Virus record (IMG/VR): IMGVR_UViG_3300009593_000160
Span: 1 to 20,463 of that record
From: a virus
Direction: 5' to 3' (one strand)
Length of the DNA stretch: 20,463 nucleotides
Positions 7,258-15,022 of the stretch are shown piece after piece. Every line of letters begins with the position of its first letter. Position 1 is the first letter of the stretch. The notes under the pieces were generated by a model. It had not been told where the DNA came from. It ran no database searches and saw only the letters and a list, made by a program, of their open reading frames with translations. A program made the translations under genes and the position numbers.

Positions 7258-8313
7258 ATGTCATTCATTAAAGACTTAGTGAAAGCATCAGGAAATGAAT
7301 ACGCAGGTATCGTTTCTGATGGTATTGCAGCTGGAGATGTTGACTCATTCGTAGACAGTGGGTCGTTTGTCTTCAATGCATTATTAAGTGGCTCGCTATT
7401 CGGTGGGTTACCAAAAAACAAAATTACTGCAATCGCAGGAGAATCAGCAACAGGAAAAACATTCTTTGCATTAGGAATGGTAAAACAATTCTTAGAAGAC
7501 AATCCTGAAGCTGCTGTAATTTACTTTGAATCAGAATCAGCACTCAGCAAAGATATGATTGAGGAAAGAGGAATCGATTCAAATAGGATTGTTATTGTGC
7601 CTGTAATAACAGTTCAACAATTCAGAAATCAGGCAATTAATATTCTCGATAGATATCTAGAGACACCAGAGGACGATAGACCTCCAATGATGTTCTGTTT
7701 AGATAGTCTTGGTATGTTATCAACTACAAAAGAAATCGAAGATACTGCTGAAGGAAAGGAAACTAAAGACATGACTCGTGCCCAAATTACAAAGGGTGCA
7801 TTTAGAGTATTAACTCTTAAACTTGGTCGTGCTGGTGTTCCTATGATAGTCACGAACCACACATACGATGTGATTGGTTCTATGTTCCCACAAAAAGAAA
7901 TGGGTGGTGGTAGTGGACTTAAGTATGCCGCTAGTTCAATCATTTATCTTTCTAAAAGAAAAGAGAAAGAGGGAACAGAAATCGTAGGAAACATTATTCA
8001 TTGTAAGAACGCAAAGTCAAGACTTACTGTTGAGAACAGAATGGTCGATGTCAGATTGACATATGATAAAGGACTAGATAGATATTATGGTCTACTAGAC
8101 CTTGCACTTGCAAGTGGAGTTTTTGAGAAAGCTTCAACCAGAGTCAAACTACCAAATGGTAAAACAGAATTTGGTAAAACGATTAACAATAATCCAGAGA
8201 AATACTTCACTGATGAAGTAATGGAAAGATTAGAAAAAGTAGCTAACCAGTATTTTAAATATGGAAATAACGAGAATAGAACAGACGATACTCAAGAATC
8301 TGATTCAGAGTGA
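7258..8313 (+). CDS. uvsX: UvsX recombinase (RecA family)
   Basis: 351 residues against 391 in T4. The Walker A motif is GESATGKT at residues 61-68 and Walker B lies in [13 protein letters not shown], about residues 141-153. The DNA-binding loop region [33 protein letters not shown] matches the RecA/UvsX core (first twenty residues of that stretch carry the T-N-H-T-Y motif). It forms filaments on single-stranded DNA, pairs homologous strands and starts recombination-dependent replication with the gp41 helicase, whose gene follows immediately. GGAG at 7245-7248 is the ribosome site. Its 3' end overlaps gene 41 by 53 bases. Confidence 0.95.
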   Translation: MSFIKDLVKASGNEYAGIVSDGIAAGDVDSFVDSGSFVFNALLSGSLFGGLPKNKITAIAGESATGKTFFALGMVKQFLEDNPEAAVIYFESESALSKDMIEERGIDSNRIVIVPVITVQQFRNQAINILDRYLETPEDDRPPMMFCLDSLGMLSTTKEIEDTAEGKETKDMTRAQITKGAFRVLTLKLGRAGVPMIVTNHTYDVIGSMFPQKEMGGGSGLKYAASSIIYLSKRKEKEGTEIVGNIIHCKNAKSRLTVENRMVDVRLTYDKGLDRYYGLLDLALASGVFEKASTRVKLPNGKTEFGKTINNNPEKYFTDEVMERLEKVANQYFKYGNNENRTDDTQESDSE

Positions 8314-9649
8314 AGAGTTTTCACGGAAAGTAATTCCTTTCCTAAAACCTGAGTATTTTGCCGATTCATCTGAGCAATTGGTATACAAAGAGATAACACA
8401 TTATTTCGAAAAGTATACTAAGAGTCCAACACTTGAAGCACTTCTCATAAACCTTGACAATAATTCATCTGAGTCAGAGAATATTGTTAAAGGGTCTAAA
8501 GAGTTGTTGGGCTCGATGCCTAAAGATGATACACCGTTAGAATGGCTTGTCGATGAGACAGAATCTTGGTGCAAAGATAGAGCAATCTATATTGCAGTTA
8601 TGGATTCTATTGAAGTCTTAGATAAGAAGTCTCAAAGGTCGACCGGCGAAATACCAGAGTTATTAAAGGATGCCCTTTCCGTGTCTTTTGACCAACACAT
8701 TGGTCACGATGTATTAGAAGATGCAGAAGAGAGACATAATTTCTATACACATGAAGAAGAGAAATTACCATTTGATTTAGAATACTTTAATAAGATTACA
8801 AAGGGTGGTCTTCCTAATAAGACATTAAACATATGTCTCGCAGGAACAGGTGTTGGTAAATCATTATTCATGTGTCACATGGCATCAAGTGCCTTAATGC
8901 AGAACAAGAATGTATTGTATATTACACTTGAGATGGCAGAAGAAAGAATTGCAGAGAGAATAGATGCAAACATTATGAATGTTCCTATGAAAGAGTTGCC
9001 AGATATATCTAAGAAAGATTATGGTAAGAAGATTGAAAGACTTAAGAACAAGACAAAGGGTAAACTTATTGTGAAAGAATACCCAACTGCAGCTGCCCAC
9101 GCAGGACATTTTAGACATCTATTACAAGAATTAGATATCAAGAAAGATTTTCAACCAGATGTAATCTTTATTGATTATCTAAACATATGTGCATCTCAGA
9201 GAATTAGACCAGGCGCTGGTGCAAACTCTTATACATTAGTTAAGAGTATTGCAGAAGAGTTGAGAGGTGTTGCAGTAGAATATGATGTGCCAATCATGAG
9301 TGCAACTCAGACTACAAGAAGTGGTTTCGGTTCTACAGATATTGGCTTAGAAGATACATCTGAATCATTTGGTTTACCGGCAACTGCTGACTTAATGTTT
9401 GCACTGATTACATCAGAAGAACTAGAAGAGTTAGACCAACTTGTCGTAAAACAATTGAAGAATAGGTATAATGACCCTACGATATTTAAACGATTTGTTA
9501 TAGGTGTTGATAGGGCCAGAATGAAACTCTACGATGTAGAACAAGAGGCACAGGAAGAATTAGTTGATGGTGAACTATTAATTGATGATAGTATTCCTGT
9601 TGCTGATAGAGCGAGACCATCAAACAAGTTTAACGATTTTAAGGTATAA
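8261..9649 (+). CDS. 41: replicative DNA helicase (DnaB family, T4 gp41 type)
   Basis: 462 residues, near the 475 of T4 gp41. The N-terminal helical domain ([20 protein letters not shown]) aligns with the start of gp41, and an in-frame stop lies just upstream, so the ATG at 8261 is the only plausible start. The RecA-like domain has Walker A AGTGVGKS (residues 194-201), Walker [13 protein letters not shown], and the [16 protein letters not shown] and [11 protein letters not shown] elements typical of DnaB helicases. It moves 5' to 3' on the lagging strand as a hexamer and recruits primase. The gene begins inside uvsX with a 53-base overlap. Confidence 0.95.
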   Translation: MEITRIEQTILKNLIQSEEFSRKVIPFLKPEYFADSSEQLVYKEITHYFEKYTKSPTLEALLINLDNNSSESENIVKGSKELLGSMPKDDTPLEWLVDETESWCKDRAIYIAVMDSIEVLDKKSQRSTGEIPELLKDALSVSFDQHIGHDVLEDAEERHNFYTHEEEKLPFDLEYFNKITKGGLPNKTLNICLAGTGVGKSLFMCHMASSALMQNKNVLYITLEMAEERIAERIDANIMNVPMKELPDISKKDYGKKIERLKNKTKGKLIVKEYPTAAAHAGHFRHLLQELDIKKDFQPDVIFIDYLNICASQRIRPGAGANSYTLVKSIAEELRGVAVEYDVPIMSATQTTRSGFGSTDIGLEDTSESFGLPATADLMFALITSEELEELDQLVVKQLKNRYNDPTIFKRFVIGVDRARMKLYDVEQEAQEELVDGELLIDDSIPVADRARPSNKFNDFKV

Positions 9650-9651
9650 TT

Positions 9652-9816
9652 ATGGGAACAAGAGCAAGAGTAAAATTTAGTCATACAGGTGGCATTGCCG
9701 GAAGAAGAACAAGGGCGCTTGAAAGATTAAAGAATGTTAAAGAACCAACCAACAAACAACTCAAAGAGATTGAGACATTAGAAGAGAGGACTAGAACAAC
9801 GACTAGTATTATATAA
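9652..9816 (+). CDS. 54-residue basic protein
   Basis: A short gene in the space between gene 41 and the cupin gene, from ATG 9652 to TAA 9814-9816. The protein begins MGTRARVKFSHTGGIAGRRT and continues with a charged amphipathic helix ending in a Thr-rich tail. The first 33 residues are strongly basic, as in small nucleic-acid-binding proteins. It starts two bases after gene 41 ends and its stop codon shares one base with the next ATG (TAATG), so it is tightly coupled on both sides. No family recognised. Confidence 0.6.
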   Translation: MGTRARVKFSHTGGIAGRRTRALERLKNVKEPTNKQLKEIETLEERTRTTTSII

Positions 9817-10148
9817 TGCAAAGGGTTAGAATAGAAAATATAGGTGGAGAGATTATTAAAGATACTTCTCAATATCTATTAAAAGATAATCCTTTTGGTG
9901 AACACTTAACTCTTAGTAGCACAATGTTAAGGGCGAATGAATCAACAAATGGACATACACATGATGACCAAGAAGAAGTTTATTACTTCCATAAAGGTAA
10001 AGGTGAAATGCAAATTGATGATGAAAGATTTCCTGTAGAGGCAGGTGATATCGTTTGTATTAATATTGGAGAGTTTCATAAAGTTATCAACACAGGAGTT
10101 TTTGGTTTATATTTTATATGTGTATTTGAAGGAGGAAGAAACCACTAA
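9816..10148 (+). CDS. single-domain cupin protein
   Basis: 110 residues forming one conserved cupin beta-barrel. Motif 1 is GHTHDDQEEVYYFHKGKG, with metal ligands His47, His49 and Glu53; motif 2 is EAGDIVCINIGEFHKV, with the fourth ligand His88. Such proteins bind Fe, Mn or Zn and act as small-molecule isomerases, dioxygenases or sensors; the substrate cannot be told. It overlaps the 54-residue gene by one base and the DUF4338 gene by one base, the latter preceded by the ribosome site GGAGGA within its own codons. The neighbouring 2OG-Fe(II)-type gene suggests an iron-using group. Confidence 0.85.
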   Translation: MQRVRIENIGGEIIKDTSQYLLKDNPFGEHLTLSSTMLRANESTNGHTHDDQEEVYYFHKGKGEMQIDDERFPVEAGDIVCINIGEFHKVINTGVFGLYFICVFEGGRNH

Positions 10149-11428
10149 TGGAACCATTTGTTCAGAAACAATTTGACGAGTATCAGGCAAATAGAACTGA
10201 AAAGGAGATATTGCCTAAAGAAGAACTCAGAGAACTATTGATAAAAGATTTATCATTTGTTTCTAAAATGGGTGTGGCAGAATACACCTTATACCAGAAG
10301 TATCAAGAAATACATTTGAAATATCCATCACAAACAGTTCAGACTTTATATGGTGAAGAAACAAACTTTGTCAATGAAGACCATTTAAAACTAATTACAG
10401 AAACTAAGAATAACATATGGTTTCCAAAAGTCTTTGCAGACTTCGTTAATCTAGAACCAGAATTGATATACACTGATTCAGAGAAAGATAGACAGGCTGC
10501 TGGTTCTCTTACTGAGAGGTGGAATTGTTTAAGAACAATGACACACAGCCAGAAGAACTCATCTAACATTGGTAGAAATCTACATTACATTGTTAGAGAT
10601 AAAGTCACAGGCAAGTATCTTGGTGTCATTTGTATCACAGGTGACTTCATTGACTTAACGCCTAGAGATAATTACATTGGTTGGGATAGAGAATACAAAA
10701 CAAATAGTGGTAAACTAAACAACAGTGCGATTGGTTCAAGTATCTTACCAACACAACCATTAGGGTTTAATTATACAGGTGGTAAACTCATGGCATTGTT
10801 ATGCACTGCCGATGTGATACAGAAACAGTGGGAAGAAAACTATGGTGATAAGTTAGTTGGCATGACTACTACATCATTGTATGGTAAATCTAAGACAGGT
10901 GGTCTATCACAATACGATAGACTCAAACATTGGAAGAAAATGGGTTATAGTCAAGGTTCATTATCATTTGAGATGACCAAAGAGACTGAAAGAAAGATGC
11001 TAGACTATGCAGAACACCATTTCAATGAGAGATATTTCTTATTGTATGTTGCAAAACGAGAGAGTGGTCAGACATTGAAGAGAGACCATAGAAATCGTAT
11101 GAGACAATTTATGTATTCACAGTTAAAGATACCAAAAGATTTACAGAAGAGTGACCATCAAAGAGGTATCTACTATTCTACATTCTATGAAAACTCTAGA
11201 GAGTTTCTTAGAGGTGAGATAGAACAAGACCAATTGGTTAGAAATTCAAACGATGGTTCAGTAGAATCATTAACTCAGTTATGGAAAGAGAAATATGCCG
11301 CTAAGAGAATTACTAATCTTATGAAATCAGATAGGCAAAACTTAACTGAGACATTATTCTACGATGACATCATAGGTATGTCATGGGAAGAATGTAAAGA
11401 AAAATATTTAGGAGATGTAGGTAGATGA
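10148..11428 (+). CDS. DUF4338 (DruA-like) protein, copy 2
   Basis: 426 residues, apparently complete. The family pattern lies in the middle: W125-x2-L-R, then IGRNLHYIV (141-149), a GKYLGVI strand, RDNYIGW (173-179), and SILPTQPLGFNYTGGKLMA (198-216), followed by W228-x2-NYG and a TTTSLYG segment. This order matches DUF4338, best known from DruA of Druantia. The N-terminal 115 residues are helical and not recognised. The C-terminal half is charged and basic. Both window copies keep the PTQP-x-GFNY-x-GGKL core, so it is probably the active or binding site. No DruE-type helicase or other Druantia part is present. It is coupled to the cupin before it and the oxygenase after it (ATGA). Confidence 0.65.
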   Translation: MEPFVQKQFDEYQANRTEKEILPKEELRELLIKDLSFVSKMGVAEYTLYQKYQEIHLKYPSQTVQTLYGEETNFVNEDHLKLITETKNNIWFPKVFADFVNLEPELIYTDSEKDRQAAGSLTERWNCLRTMTHSQKNSSNIGRNLHYIVRDKVTGKYLGVICITGDFIDLTPRDNYIGWDREYKTNSGKLNNSAIGSSILPTQPLGFNYTGGKLMALLCTADVIQKQWEENYGDKLVGMTTTSLYGKSKTGGLSQYDRLKHWKKMGYSQGSLSFEMTKETERKMLDYAEHHFNERYFLLYVAKRESGQTLKRDHRNRMRQFMYSQLKIPKDLQKSDHQRGIYYSTFYENSREFLRGEIEQDQLVRNSNDGSVESLTQLWKEKYAAKRITNLMKSDRQNLTETLFYDDIIGMSWEECKEKYLGDVGR

Positions 11429-12099
11429 TACCAATAACAGTGGTTGACGATTTTTTAGATGAACCACATCAACTTCTAGAGTTGGCCGATGCATTAGAAT
11501 TCGCACCGGATCCAAATGGAATGTGGCCTGGTACCAGAAGTGAACAACTTCATTTAGTAAATGACATACTTTATGACAATCTTGTCACAAAAGTTATGAG
11601 TCTATTTCAAGCCTTACCTGATTTGGGTAGAAGTGAAACCTCATATGGGGCATCTGCTGCCGGATTAGTCGATTGCACTATGGCATTTCAAAAGATTCCT
11701 GCCAAGATGCATAGTGGTTGGGTTCATAGTGATAATGGTTTCGCAACAGGCATACTTTATTTGAATGAAAGTGACGGCACTTCAATCTATACTAGTAAGG
11801 AAGGTTCACTACTTGACCCATCTCATTTTGAAACAAAACAGAAATGTAATCGTCAAGGTTATATGACTGAGAGAGACATACAAGTTCAAATGGAGTTTAA
11901 CGATTCGTTTGAAGAACATGTAAATGTTAAAGGTAAATTTAATAGACTATTGATAATGCCGAATTGTTATCATGGTGCAAACAGTTTTGAGGTTACTGAT
12001 TCAAAAGACGAAGAGAGATTAACATTAGTTATGTTCTTTCATAGAATTGCAGGTGAACCTATGCCTATAGAAAGAATGAAAGCAGTGAGGATAGTATGA
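11425..12099 (+). CDS. 2OG-Fe(II) oxygenase-like protein
   Basis: 224 residues. The iron-binding facial triad is recognisable: His101-x-Asp103 in WVHSDNGFATGILYLNE and the distal His183 in PNCYHGANSF, with Arg198 in ERLTLVMFF as the likely 2-oxoglutarate carboxylate ligand. The strand LIMPNCYHG before the distal His also fits the double-stranded beta-helix fold. Enzymes of this class hydroxylate proteins, nucleic acids or small molecules with O2 and 2-oxoglutarate. The gene starts in the stop codon of the DUF4338 gene and its own stop overlaps the next start, ATGA in both cases. The substrate is unknown; DNA or virion protein modification is a guess. Confidence 0.7.
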   Translation: MIPITVVDDFLDEPHQLLELADALEFAPDPNGMWPGTRSEQLHLVNDILYDNLVTKVMSLFQALPDLGRSETSYGASAAGLVDCTMAFQKIPAKMHSGWVHSDNGFATGILYLNESDGTSIYTSKEGSLLDPSHFETKQKCNRQGYMTERDIQVQMEFNDSFEEHVNVKGKFNRLLIMPNCYHGANSFEVTDSKDEERLTLVMFFHRIAGEPMPIERMKAVRIV

Positions 12100-12359
12100 C
12101 AATGAATATTCTGGACATGGTTCCAGTTAAAAAAAGGGGTGTCTTAATCGAAGGTCGAAAGATTAGAATCGATAGAGACATGTATAGAGAATTTACTGAG
12201 AAAGTATCTAAACTAGAGGTTCTTGGACATGAACTACCACATATAGTAGAACATGAAAAGGAAGAGGATATGTTCACAGTAGAACTTCTAGGTGAAGTAG
12301 ACTTAGAAGAATTGGATAGTATTATCAGTGGTTTTGACGAATCCAACGAAGCGGATTAG
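12096..12359 (+). CDS. hypothetical acidic protein
   Basis: 87 residues, starting at 12096 or at the second ATG at 12102. A basic N-terminal third (VPVKKRGVLIEGRKIRIDRD) is followed by an acidic helical part rich in Glu and Asp. No motif or family recognised. It is the last member of the overlapping run that begins with the 54-residue gene and ends ten bases before the tRNA. Confidence 0.65.
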   Translation: MTMNILDMVPVKKRGVLIEGRKIRIDRDMYREFTEKVSKLEVLGHELPHIVEHEKEEDMFTVELLGEVDLEELDSIISGFDESNEAD

Positions 12360-12369
12360 GTAAATATAT

Positions 12370-12445
12370 GGGGTGGTAGCTCAGTAGGGAGAGCGTCTGG
12401 TTTGCATCCAGAAGGTCGTGGGTTCGATTCCCTCTCACTCCACCA
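12370..12445 (+). tRNA. tRNA-Ala (anticodon UGC)
   Basis: Full cloverleaf of 76 bases. Acceptor GGGGTGG (12370-12376) pairs with TCACTCC (12435-12441) through five Watson-Crick pairs and G-U pairs at 3-70 and 7-66; discriminator A and an encoded CCA follow. D stem GCTC/GAGC, anticodon stem TCTGG/CCAGA, loop TTTGCAT with anticodon TGC at 12403-12405. T stem GTGGG/CCCTC has one T-T mismatch (50-64) and loop TTCGATT. The G3-U70 pair is the alanine identity element, which supports the anticodon reading. It decodes GCA and probably GCG/GCU, and GCA is the prominent Ala codon in the phage genes here. Confidence 0.95.
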
Positions 12446-12470
12446 TTGATAATAAAAATAAGGAGTATAT

Positions 12471-13094
12471 ATGAAAAATATATTAGGAGCATTAATACTA
12501 ATGCTATCAACGAGTGCATTTGCAGACATGTCTGTTAATATGAACTATACTAACGACTACATTTGGAGAGGCGTGTCACAAGGTGACGGTAACGCACTTC
12601 AACTTGGAGTTGAATATGATAGGGACATACTTGCAGGAAATCTTGTAGTAGGTGCATGGACATCAGAAGTAGACTTTGATGGAACAGAGCGTGAGGCAAA
12701 CTTTTACGCTGGGTTCTCAATGCCAGTAGTGGCAGACCATATTGAAGTTGGTTTTGGATATGTCGAAAGAAAATTTGACAATGAAGCATATGACCACGAA
12801 GAGGCATTTGCATCTATATCATTTCTAGATGTGGGATTAAGCATGATGTATGCAAAGACTCAAGCCGAATTCGGTGATGAGTTTGCACAAGCTCAATGGA
12901 CTCTACCATGGGTAGACCAATGGGTTGATGTGAGCGTAATATATAATTATTTCGAAAAGAATGAAGACCAAGTATTATTTGGACTCTCAAAAGAGTTTGA
13001 TAATGGTATGGGATTACACCTTTTAACAGGTGATGATTACATTACTGATGAGAATTTTACATCAGTGTCTTTATCTTATAATTATAAATTCTAA
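12471..13094 (+). CDS. TorF-like outer-membrane porin
   Basis: 207 residues. A signal peptide occupies residues 1-18 (MKNILGALILMLSTSAFA, cut before Asp19). The mature part consists of alternating beta strands with aromatic belts and ends in SLSYNYKF, the C-terminal Phe signal for BamA-dependent insertion. NDYIWRGVSQGDG near the start of the mature protein and the strand YAGFSMPV match the pattern of the TorF/TIGR02001 family of bacterial proteins of unknown function. A host-like porin in a phage may change uptake or shield receptors against superinfection, as phage-encoded porins do in lambdoid phages; that is inference. AAGGAG eight bases upstream is the ribosome site. It lies between the tRNA and a hairpin, so it forms its own unit. 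Confidence 0.8.
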   Translation: MKNILGALILMLSTSAFADMSVNMNYTNDYIWRGVSQGDGNALQLGVEYDRDILAGNLVVGAWTSEVDFDGTEREANFYAGFSMPVVADHIEVGFGYVERKFDNEAYDHEEAFASISFLDVGLSMMYAKTQAEFGDEFAQAQWTLPWVDQWVDVSVIYNYFEKNEDQVLFGLSKEFDNGMGLHLLTGDDYITDENFTSVSLSYNYKF

Positions 13095-13107
13095 TTTATT
13101 GTTAACC

Positions 13108-13132
13108 GGTGGGAGAGCTGCAGTCTCCCACC
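13108..13132 (+). terminator. terminator-like hairpin after the porin
   Basis: A perfect 9-bp stem, GGTGGGAGA (13108-13116) with TCTCCCACC (13124-13132), encloses the seven-base loop GCTGCAG. Only a short, imperfect T stretch (CCTTTATT) follows, so it may end transcription weakly or protect an mRNA 3' end. Confidence 0.55.
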
Positions 13133-13142
13133 AACCTTTATT

Positions 13143-13613
13143 ATGAATGAACTTAGAATAAGAAAGATTTTTCCAGAAGATGCAGAATACTGTTTCGAGA
13201 CTCAACACGCCCAACATTTTCATGAGAGAGGTCTTTACTCTTATGATTCATGGAAATTCATATCTCAATTCCTTACTGATTCATGGGTGGCATCAGTAGA
13301 TGACCAGGTTGTTGGTCATAACATCGGTATTATACAGAACTTAGAAGATTCATTAGTGCCACAAGAGTATCATAATTTACTCGCATACAACATTTTAGAT
13401 AATTGTGTCCATCCTGATATGAGAATGTCTGGTGTATCAGGTGCTATAATGGACCATGTATCTGAATCATATCCATTGATTCATACAAAGATTCATGCAG
13501 ATAACCAAGCTGCATACCACATACTAACCACTCGTAAATTCGTTGTTGTAAACGAAGTAAAAGACTATTATTTAGATGGTGGAAGTATGTTAGTTTTAGT
13601 CAGAGAGGGTTGA
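13143..13613 (+). CDS. GNAT-family N-acetyltransferase
   Basis: 156 residues covering one GNAT domain. The acetyl-CoA binding motif A is NCVHPDMRMSGVSGAIMDHV (about residues 86-105), with the R-x-x-G-V-x-G/A core, and the motif B helix follows in IHADNQAAYHILTTRKF. The enzyme transfers an acetyl group to an amine of a protein or small molecule; the target cannot be inferred. It starts ten bases after the hairpin, so it is either read through or has a promoter not seen here. Its end overlaps the -35 box of a possible promoter. Confidence 0.85.
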   Translation: MNELRIRKIFPEDAEYCFETQHAQHFHERGLYSYDSWKFISQFLTDSWVASVDDQVVGHNIGIIQNLEDSLVPQEYHNLLAYNILDNCVHPDMRMSGVSGAIMDHVSESYPLIHTKIHADNQAAYHILTTRKFVVVNEVKDYYLDGGSMLVLVREG

Positions 13614-13639
13614 CAATAGGCCATACTTTTTAGTAGGAT
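13610..13639 (+). promoter_or_regulatory. possible sigma-70 promoter
   Basis: A perfect TTGACA (13610-13615) is followed after 18 bases by TAGGAT (13634-13639), a four-of-six -10. It would serve the small membrane peptide at 13646 and the genes after it. Weak -10, hence modest confidence. Confidence 0.35.
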
Positions 13640-13645
13640 GGACAC

Positions 13646-13741
13646 ATGATGAAAATAATTAAGAAACATGGGCTACTAGATACGGACTTTCTTGTCCCTA
13701 TGGCAGCCTTTTTACTAATAATTATAGGGGACCTAGTATGA
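13646..13741 (+). CDS. 31-residue membrane peptide
   Basis: A short gene from ATG 13646 (or 13649) to TGA 13739-13741. The peptide has a basic start, MMKIIKKHG, then LLDTDF, and a hydrophobic segment VPMAAFLLIIIGDLV that can span the membrane. Its TGA overlaps the ATG of the next gene (ATGA), a typical coupling arrangement that argues it is truly translated. AGGA lies about eight bases upstream. No family can be named at this length. Two similar peptides occur at 14138 and 16946. Confidence 0.5.
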   Translation: MMKIIKKHGLLDTDFLVPMAAFLLIIIGDLV

Positions 13742-14154
13742 ATAAAGCAGTAAAATTAACCACACAATACCTTGAGAACTATGGAGATTCTAAGAATCCT
13801 CATTACAAATACAAGGGTGGTGATTGCTACTTTGTTCCATTCACAACCGAGTCATTAGTCTTTGAGGAAGACGCTTACGGACCAGGTGAACACTCTTACT
13901 ATGAGGCGCCAAATGTGTCTCAGGCGACAGTGGATGCGCTTGTAATGCAATATATGAACGCATACAATGGTTTGGAGTTCGCCTTCTCTTATATAACTAA
14001 TTCTGAGGTAGTTTCAGAGTGGTCAATGGAACATGAAGTGGAAAACGCTGAAGATTGGGACAAACCTAAGGTGCTTACAGTCGCAGAACTTCTTAAGGGT
14101 ATTAAGGAGACTGCGGAACTTAAAGAGAAACATCTAAATGAAAAAGTTGCTTAA
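13738..14154 (+). CDS. hypothetical protein
   Basis: 138 residues, acidic, soluble, rich in aromatic residues in the first half (YLENYG, YKYKGGDCYFVPF, EHSYYEAPN). A helical C-terminal tail of about 40 residues ends in KEKHLNEKVA. No family recognised. It is coupled by ATGA to the membrane peptide upstream, and its last 17 bases overlap the second membrane peptide. Confidence 0.7.
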   Translation: MNKAVKLTTQYLENYGDSKNPHYKYKGGDCYFVPFTTESLVFEEDAYGPGEHSYYEAPNVSQATVDALVMQYMNAYNGLEFAFSYITNSEVVSEWSMEHEVENAEDWDKPKVLTVAELLKGIKETAELKEKHLNEKVA

Positions 14155-14221
14155 ATACACTCTTTATACCTTCTTATTCATTTTTATTTATTTGGGATTA
14201 ATGACAATAGCAGTAATATGA
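14138..14221 (+). CDS. 27-residue membrane peptide
   Basis: A short gene from ATG 14138 to TGA 14219-14221. The peptide starts MKKLLKYT and continues with an uninterrupted hydrophobic stretch, FLFIFIYLGLMTIAVI, enough for one membrane helix. It begins inside the last codons of the upstream gene and ends with ATGA on the start of the HAD gene. If the 138-residue gene were followed directly by the HAD gene there would be an unexplained 63-base gap, which this peptide fills exactly. Confidence 0.5.
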   Translation: MKKLLKYTLYTFLFIFIYLGLMTIAVI

Positions 14222-14655
14222 AAACAATAATTTTTGATGTAGACGGAACAATCGCAGATTGCGACCACAGAAGACATTTTGTGGAGAACAACAACGATTG
14301 GAAGTCTTTTAAAGAACAAACAGTAAACGATACGCCTGTTCAATGGGTTTGCGATATTGCAAAGAGATTCATTGCACAAGGTGATGATGTTGCCTTCTTC
14401 TCAGCAAGAAACGAAACAGAGAGAGAAGTCACAGAGAGACAAATTTCAGAGTGGATTGGTGATGGTCACAAAGGACTTTTCCTTAGACCCAATGATTCAT
14501 ATGATCCTGATGAGGTATTCAAGTCTGAACTTGCTGATAAGTTTGAAGAAATTGGTGGTAAAATTGACCTCGTATTTGACGACAGAAACAAAGTTGTTGA
14601 TATGTGGAGAGCAAGAGGAACCACTGTAGTTCAAGTAGCAGACGGCGACTTTTAA
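14218..14655 (+). CDS. HAD phosphatase, polynucleotide 3'-phosphatase-like
   Basis: 145 residues, the size of one HAD domain. Motif I is IIFDVDGTIAD with nucleophile Asp7 and Asp9; motif II is FFSARNE (Ser62); motif III Lys102 lies in VFKSEL; motif IV is LVFDDRNKVVDMWR (Asp121, Asp122). The ending RARGTTVVQVADGDF closely resembles the C-terminal phosphatase domain of T4 polynucleotide kinase (PseT), which removes 3'-phosphates and 2',3'-cyclic phosphates from RNA. No kinase domain is attached; a P-loop kinase is instead fused to a nucleotidyltransferase at 17193. The gene is coupled to the peptide before it and ends at a strong terminator. Confidence 0.8.
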   Translation: MKTIIFDVDGTIADCDHRRHFVENNNDWKSFKEQTVNDTPVQWVCDIAKRFIAQGDDVAFFSARNETEREVTERQISEWIGDGHKGLFLRPNDSYDPDEVFKSELADKFEEIGGKIDLVFDDRNKVVDMWRARGTTVVQVADGDF

Positions 14656-14670
14656 TTCAAAATGCGATGG

Positions 14671-14699
14671 AAAACCACCTATACAATTAGGTGGTTTTT
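14671..14699 (+). terminator. strong rho-independent terminator
   Basis: An 11-bp perfect stem, AAAACCACCTA (14671-14681) with TAGGTGGTTTT (14688-14698), has a six-base loop TACAAT and leads into TTTTT. The A-run on the left arm would let it work in both directions. It closes the unit ending with the HAD gene. Confidence 0.9.
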
Positions 14700-14706
14700 C
14701 TGTTAT

Positions 14707-14714
14707 AATAAATA
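14707..14714 (+). promoter_or_regulatory. T4-like late promoter octamer (AATAAATA)
   Basis: AATAAATA directly follows the terminator and matches seven of eight late-consensus positions; a TATAAT overlaps at 14704-14709. The T4 rule (start six bases after the octamer) predicts +1 at 14720, exactly the A of the next ATG. The sequence is shared with the element at 18474. Confidence 0.6.
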
Positions 14715-14725
14715 GTAATATGAAA
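14708..14725 (+). repeat. 18-base start-site repeat, copy 1
   Basis: ATAAATAGTAATATGAAA here is identical to 18475-18492 and includes the late promoter core, a GTAAT spacer and the first two codons of the gene. A shorter match, AGTAATATGAAAA, lies at the start of the HAD gene at 14218. Confidence 0.7.
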
Positions 14726-15016
14726 AAATTGAGTTTAGATGATAGATTGAATAACATGGAACCTAAGGATACTCCTCTACTTTGGATAGGATATACATTA
14801 TTATTGATTATGCTTTTGGTTCCTATGGGTTGTTCACACATTGAAGTGTTGCCTGGTCTTTGTTATACAGACAAAAATGGAACATTTTTATGTCCTGAAC
14901 CAGAACCAGAAGATATCATGATTGACCCAATTAGAGATTTAGAAGAAGATGAATGTGAAATCTGGAGATATGTAGATGATCCAGATGCATACATGAACTG
15001 TATAATGATAGCGTAA
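14720..15016 (+). CDS. membrane-anchored acidic protein
   Basis: 98 residues. A charged N-terminal part of about 18 residues precedes a hydrophobic segment, LLWIGYTLLLIMLLVPMGC (residues 20-38), followed by an acidic, Cys-containing outer part with CYTDKNGTFLCPEPEPED. The Cys at the end of the hydrophobic segment might be a lipobox (VPMGC), but Pro and Met at -3 and -2 are poor for signal peptidase II, so a simple membrane anchor is as likely. Four further Cys residues could form disulfides in the periplasm. The late promoter lies on its start codon and there is no ribosome site. No family recognised; an outer-membrane or spanin-like role is only a possibility. Confidence 0.7.
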   Translation: MKKLSLDDRLNNMEPKDTPLLWIGYTLLLIMLLVPMGCSHIEVLPGLCYTDKNGTFLCPEPEPEDIMIDPIRDLEEDECEIWRYVDDPDAYMNCIMIA

Positions 15017-15022
15017 TGAACG

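Noticed and set aside
10148-11428. A complete Druantia defence system
   Set aside because: Only DUF4338-type proteins are present; no DruE-like helicase or other Druantia component is encoded in the window.
12370-12445. tRNA gene as a prophage attachment site
   Set aside because: No integrase, excisionase or repeated att sequence is present, and the gene set is that of a virulent T4-like phage.
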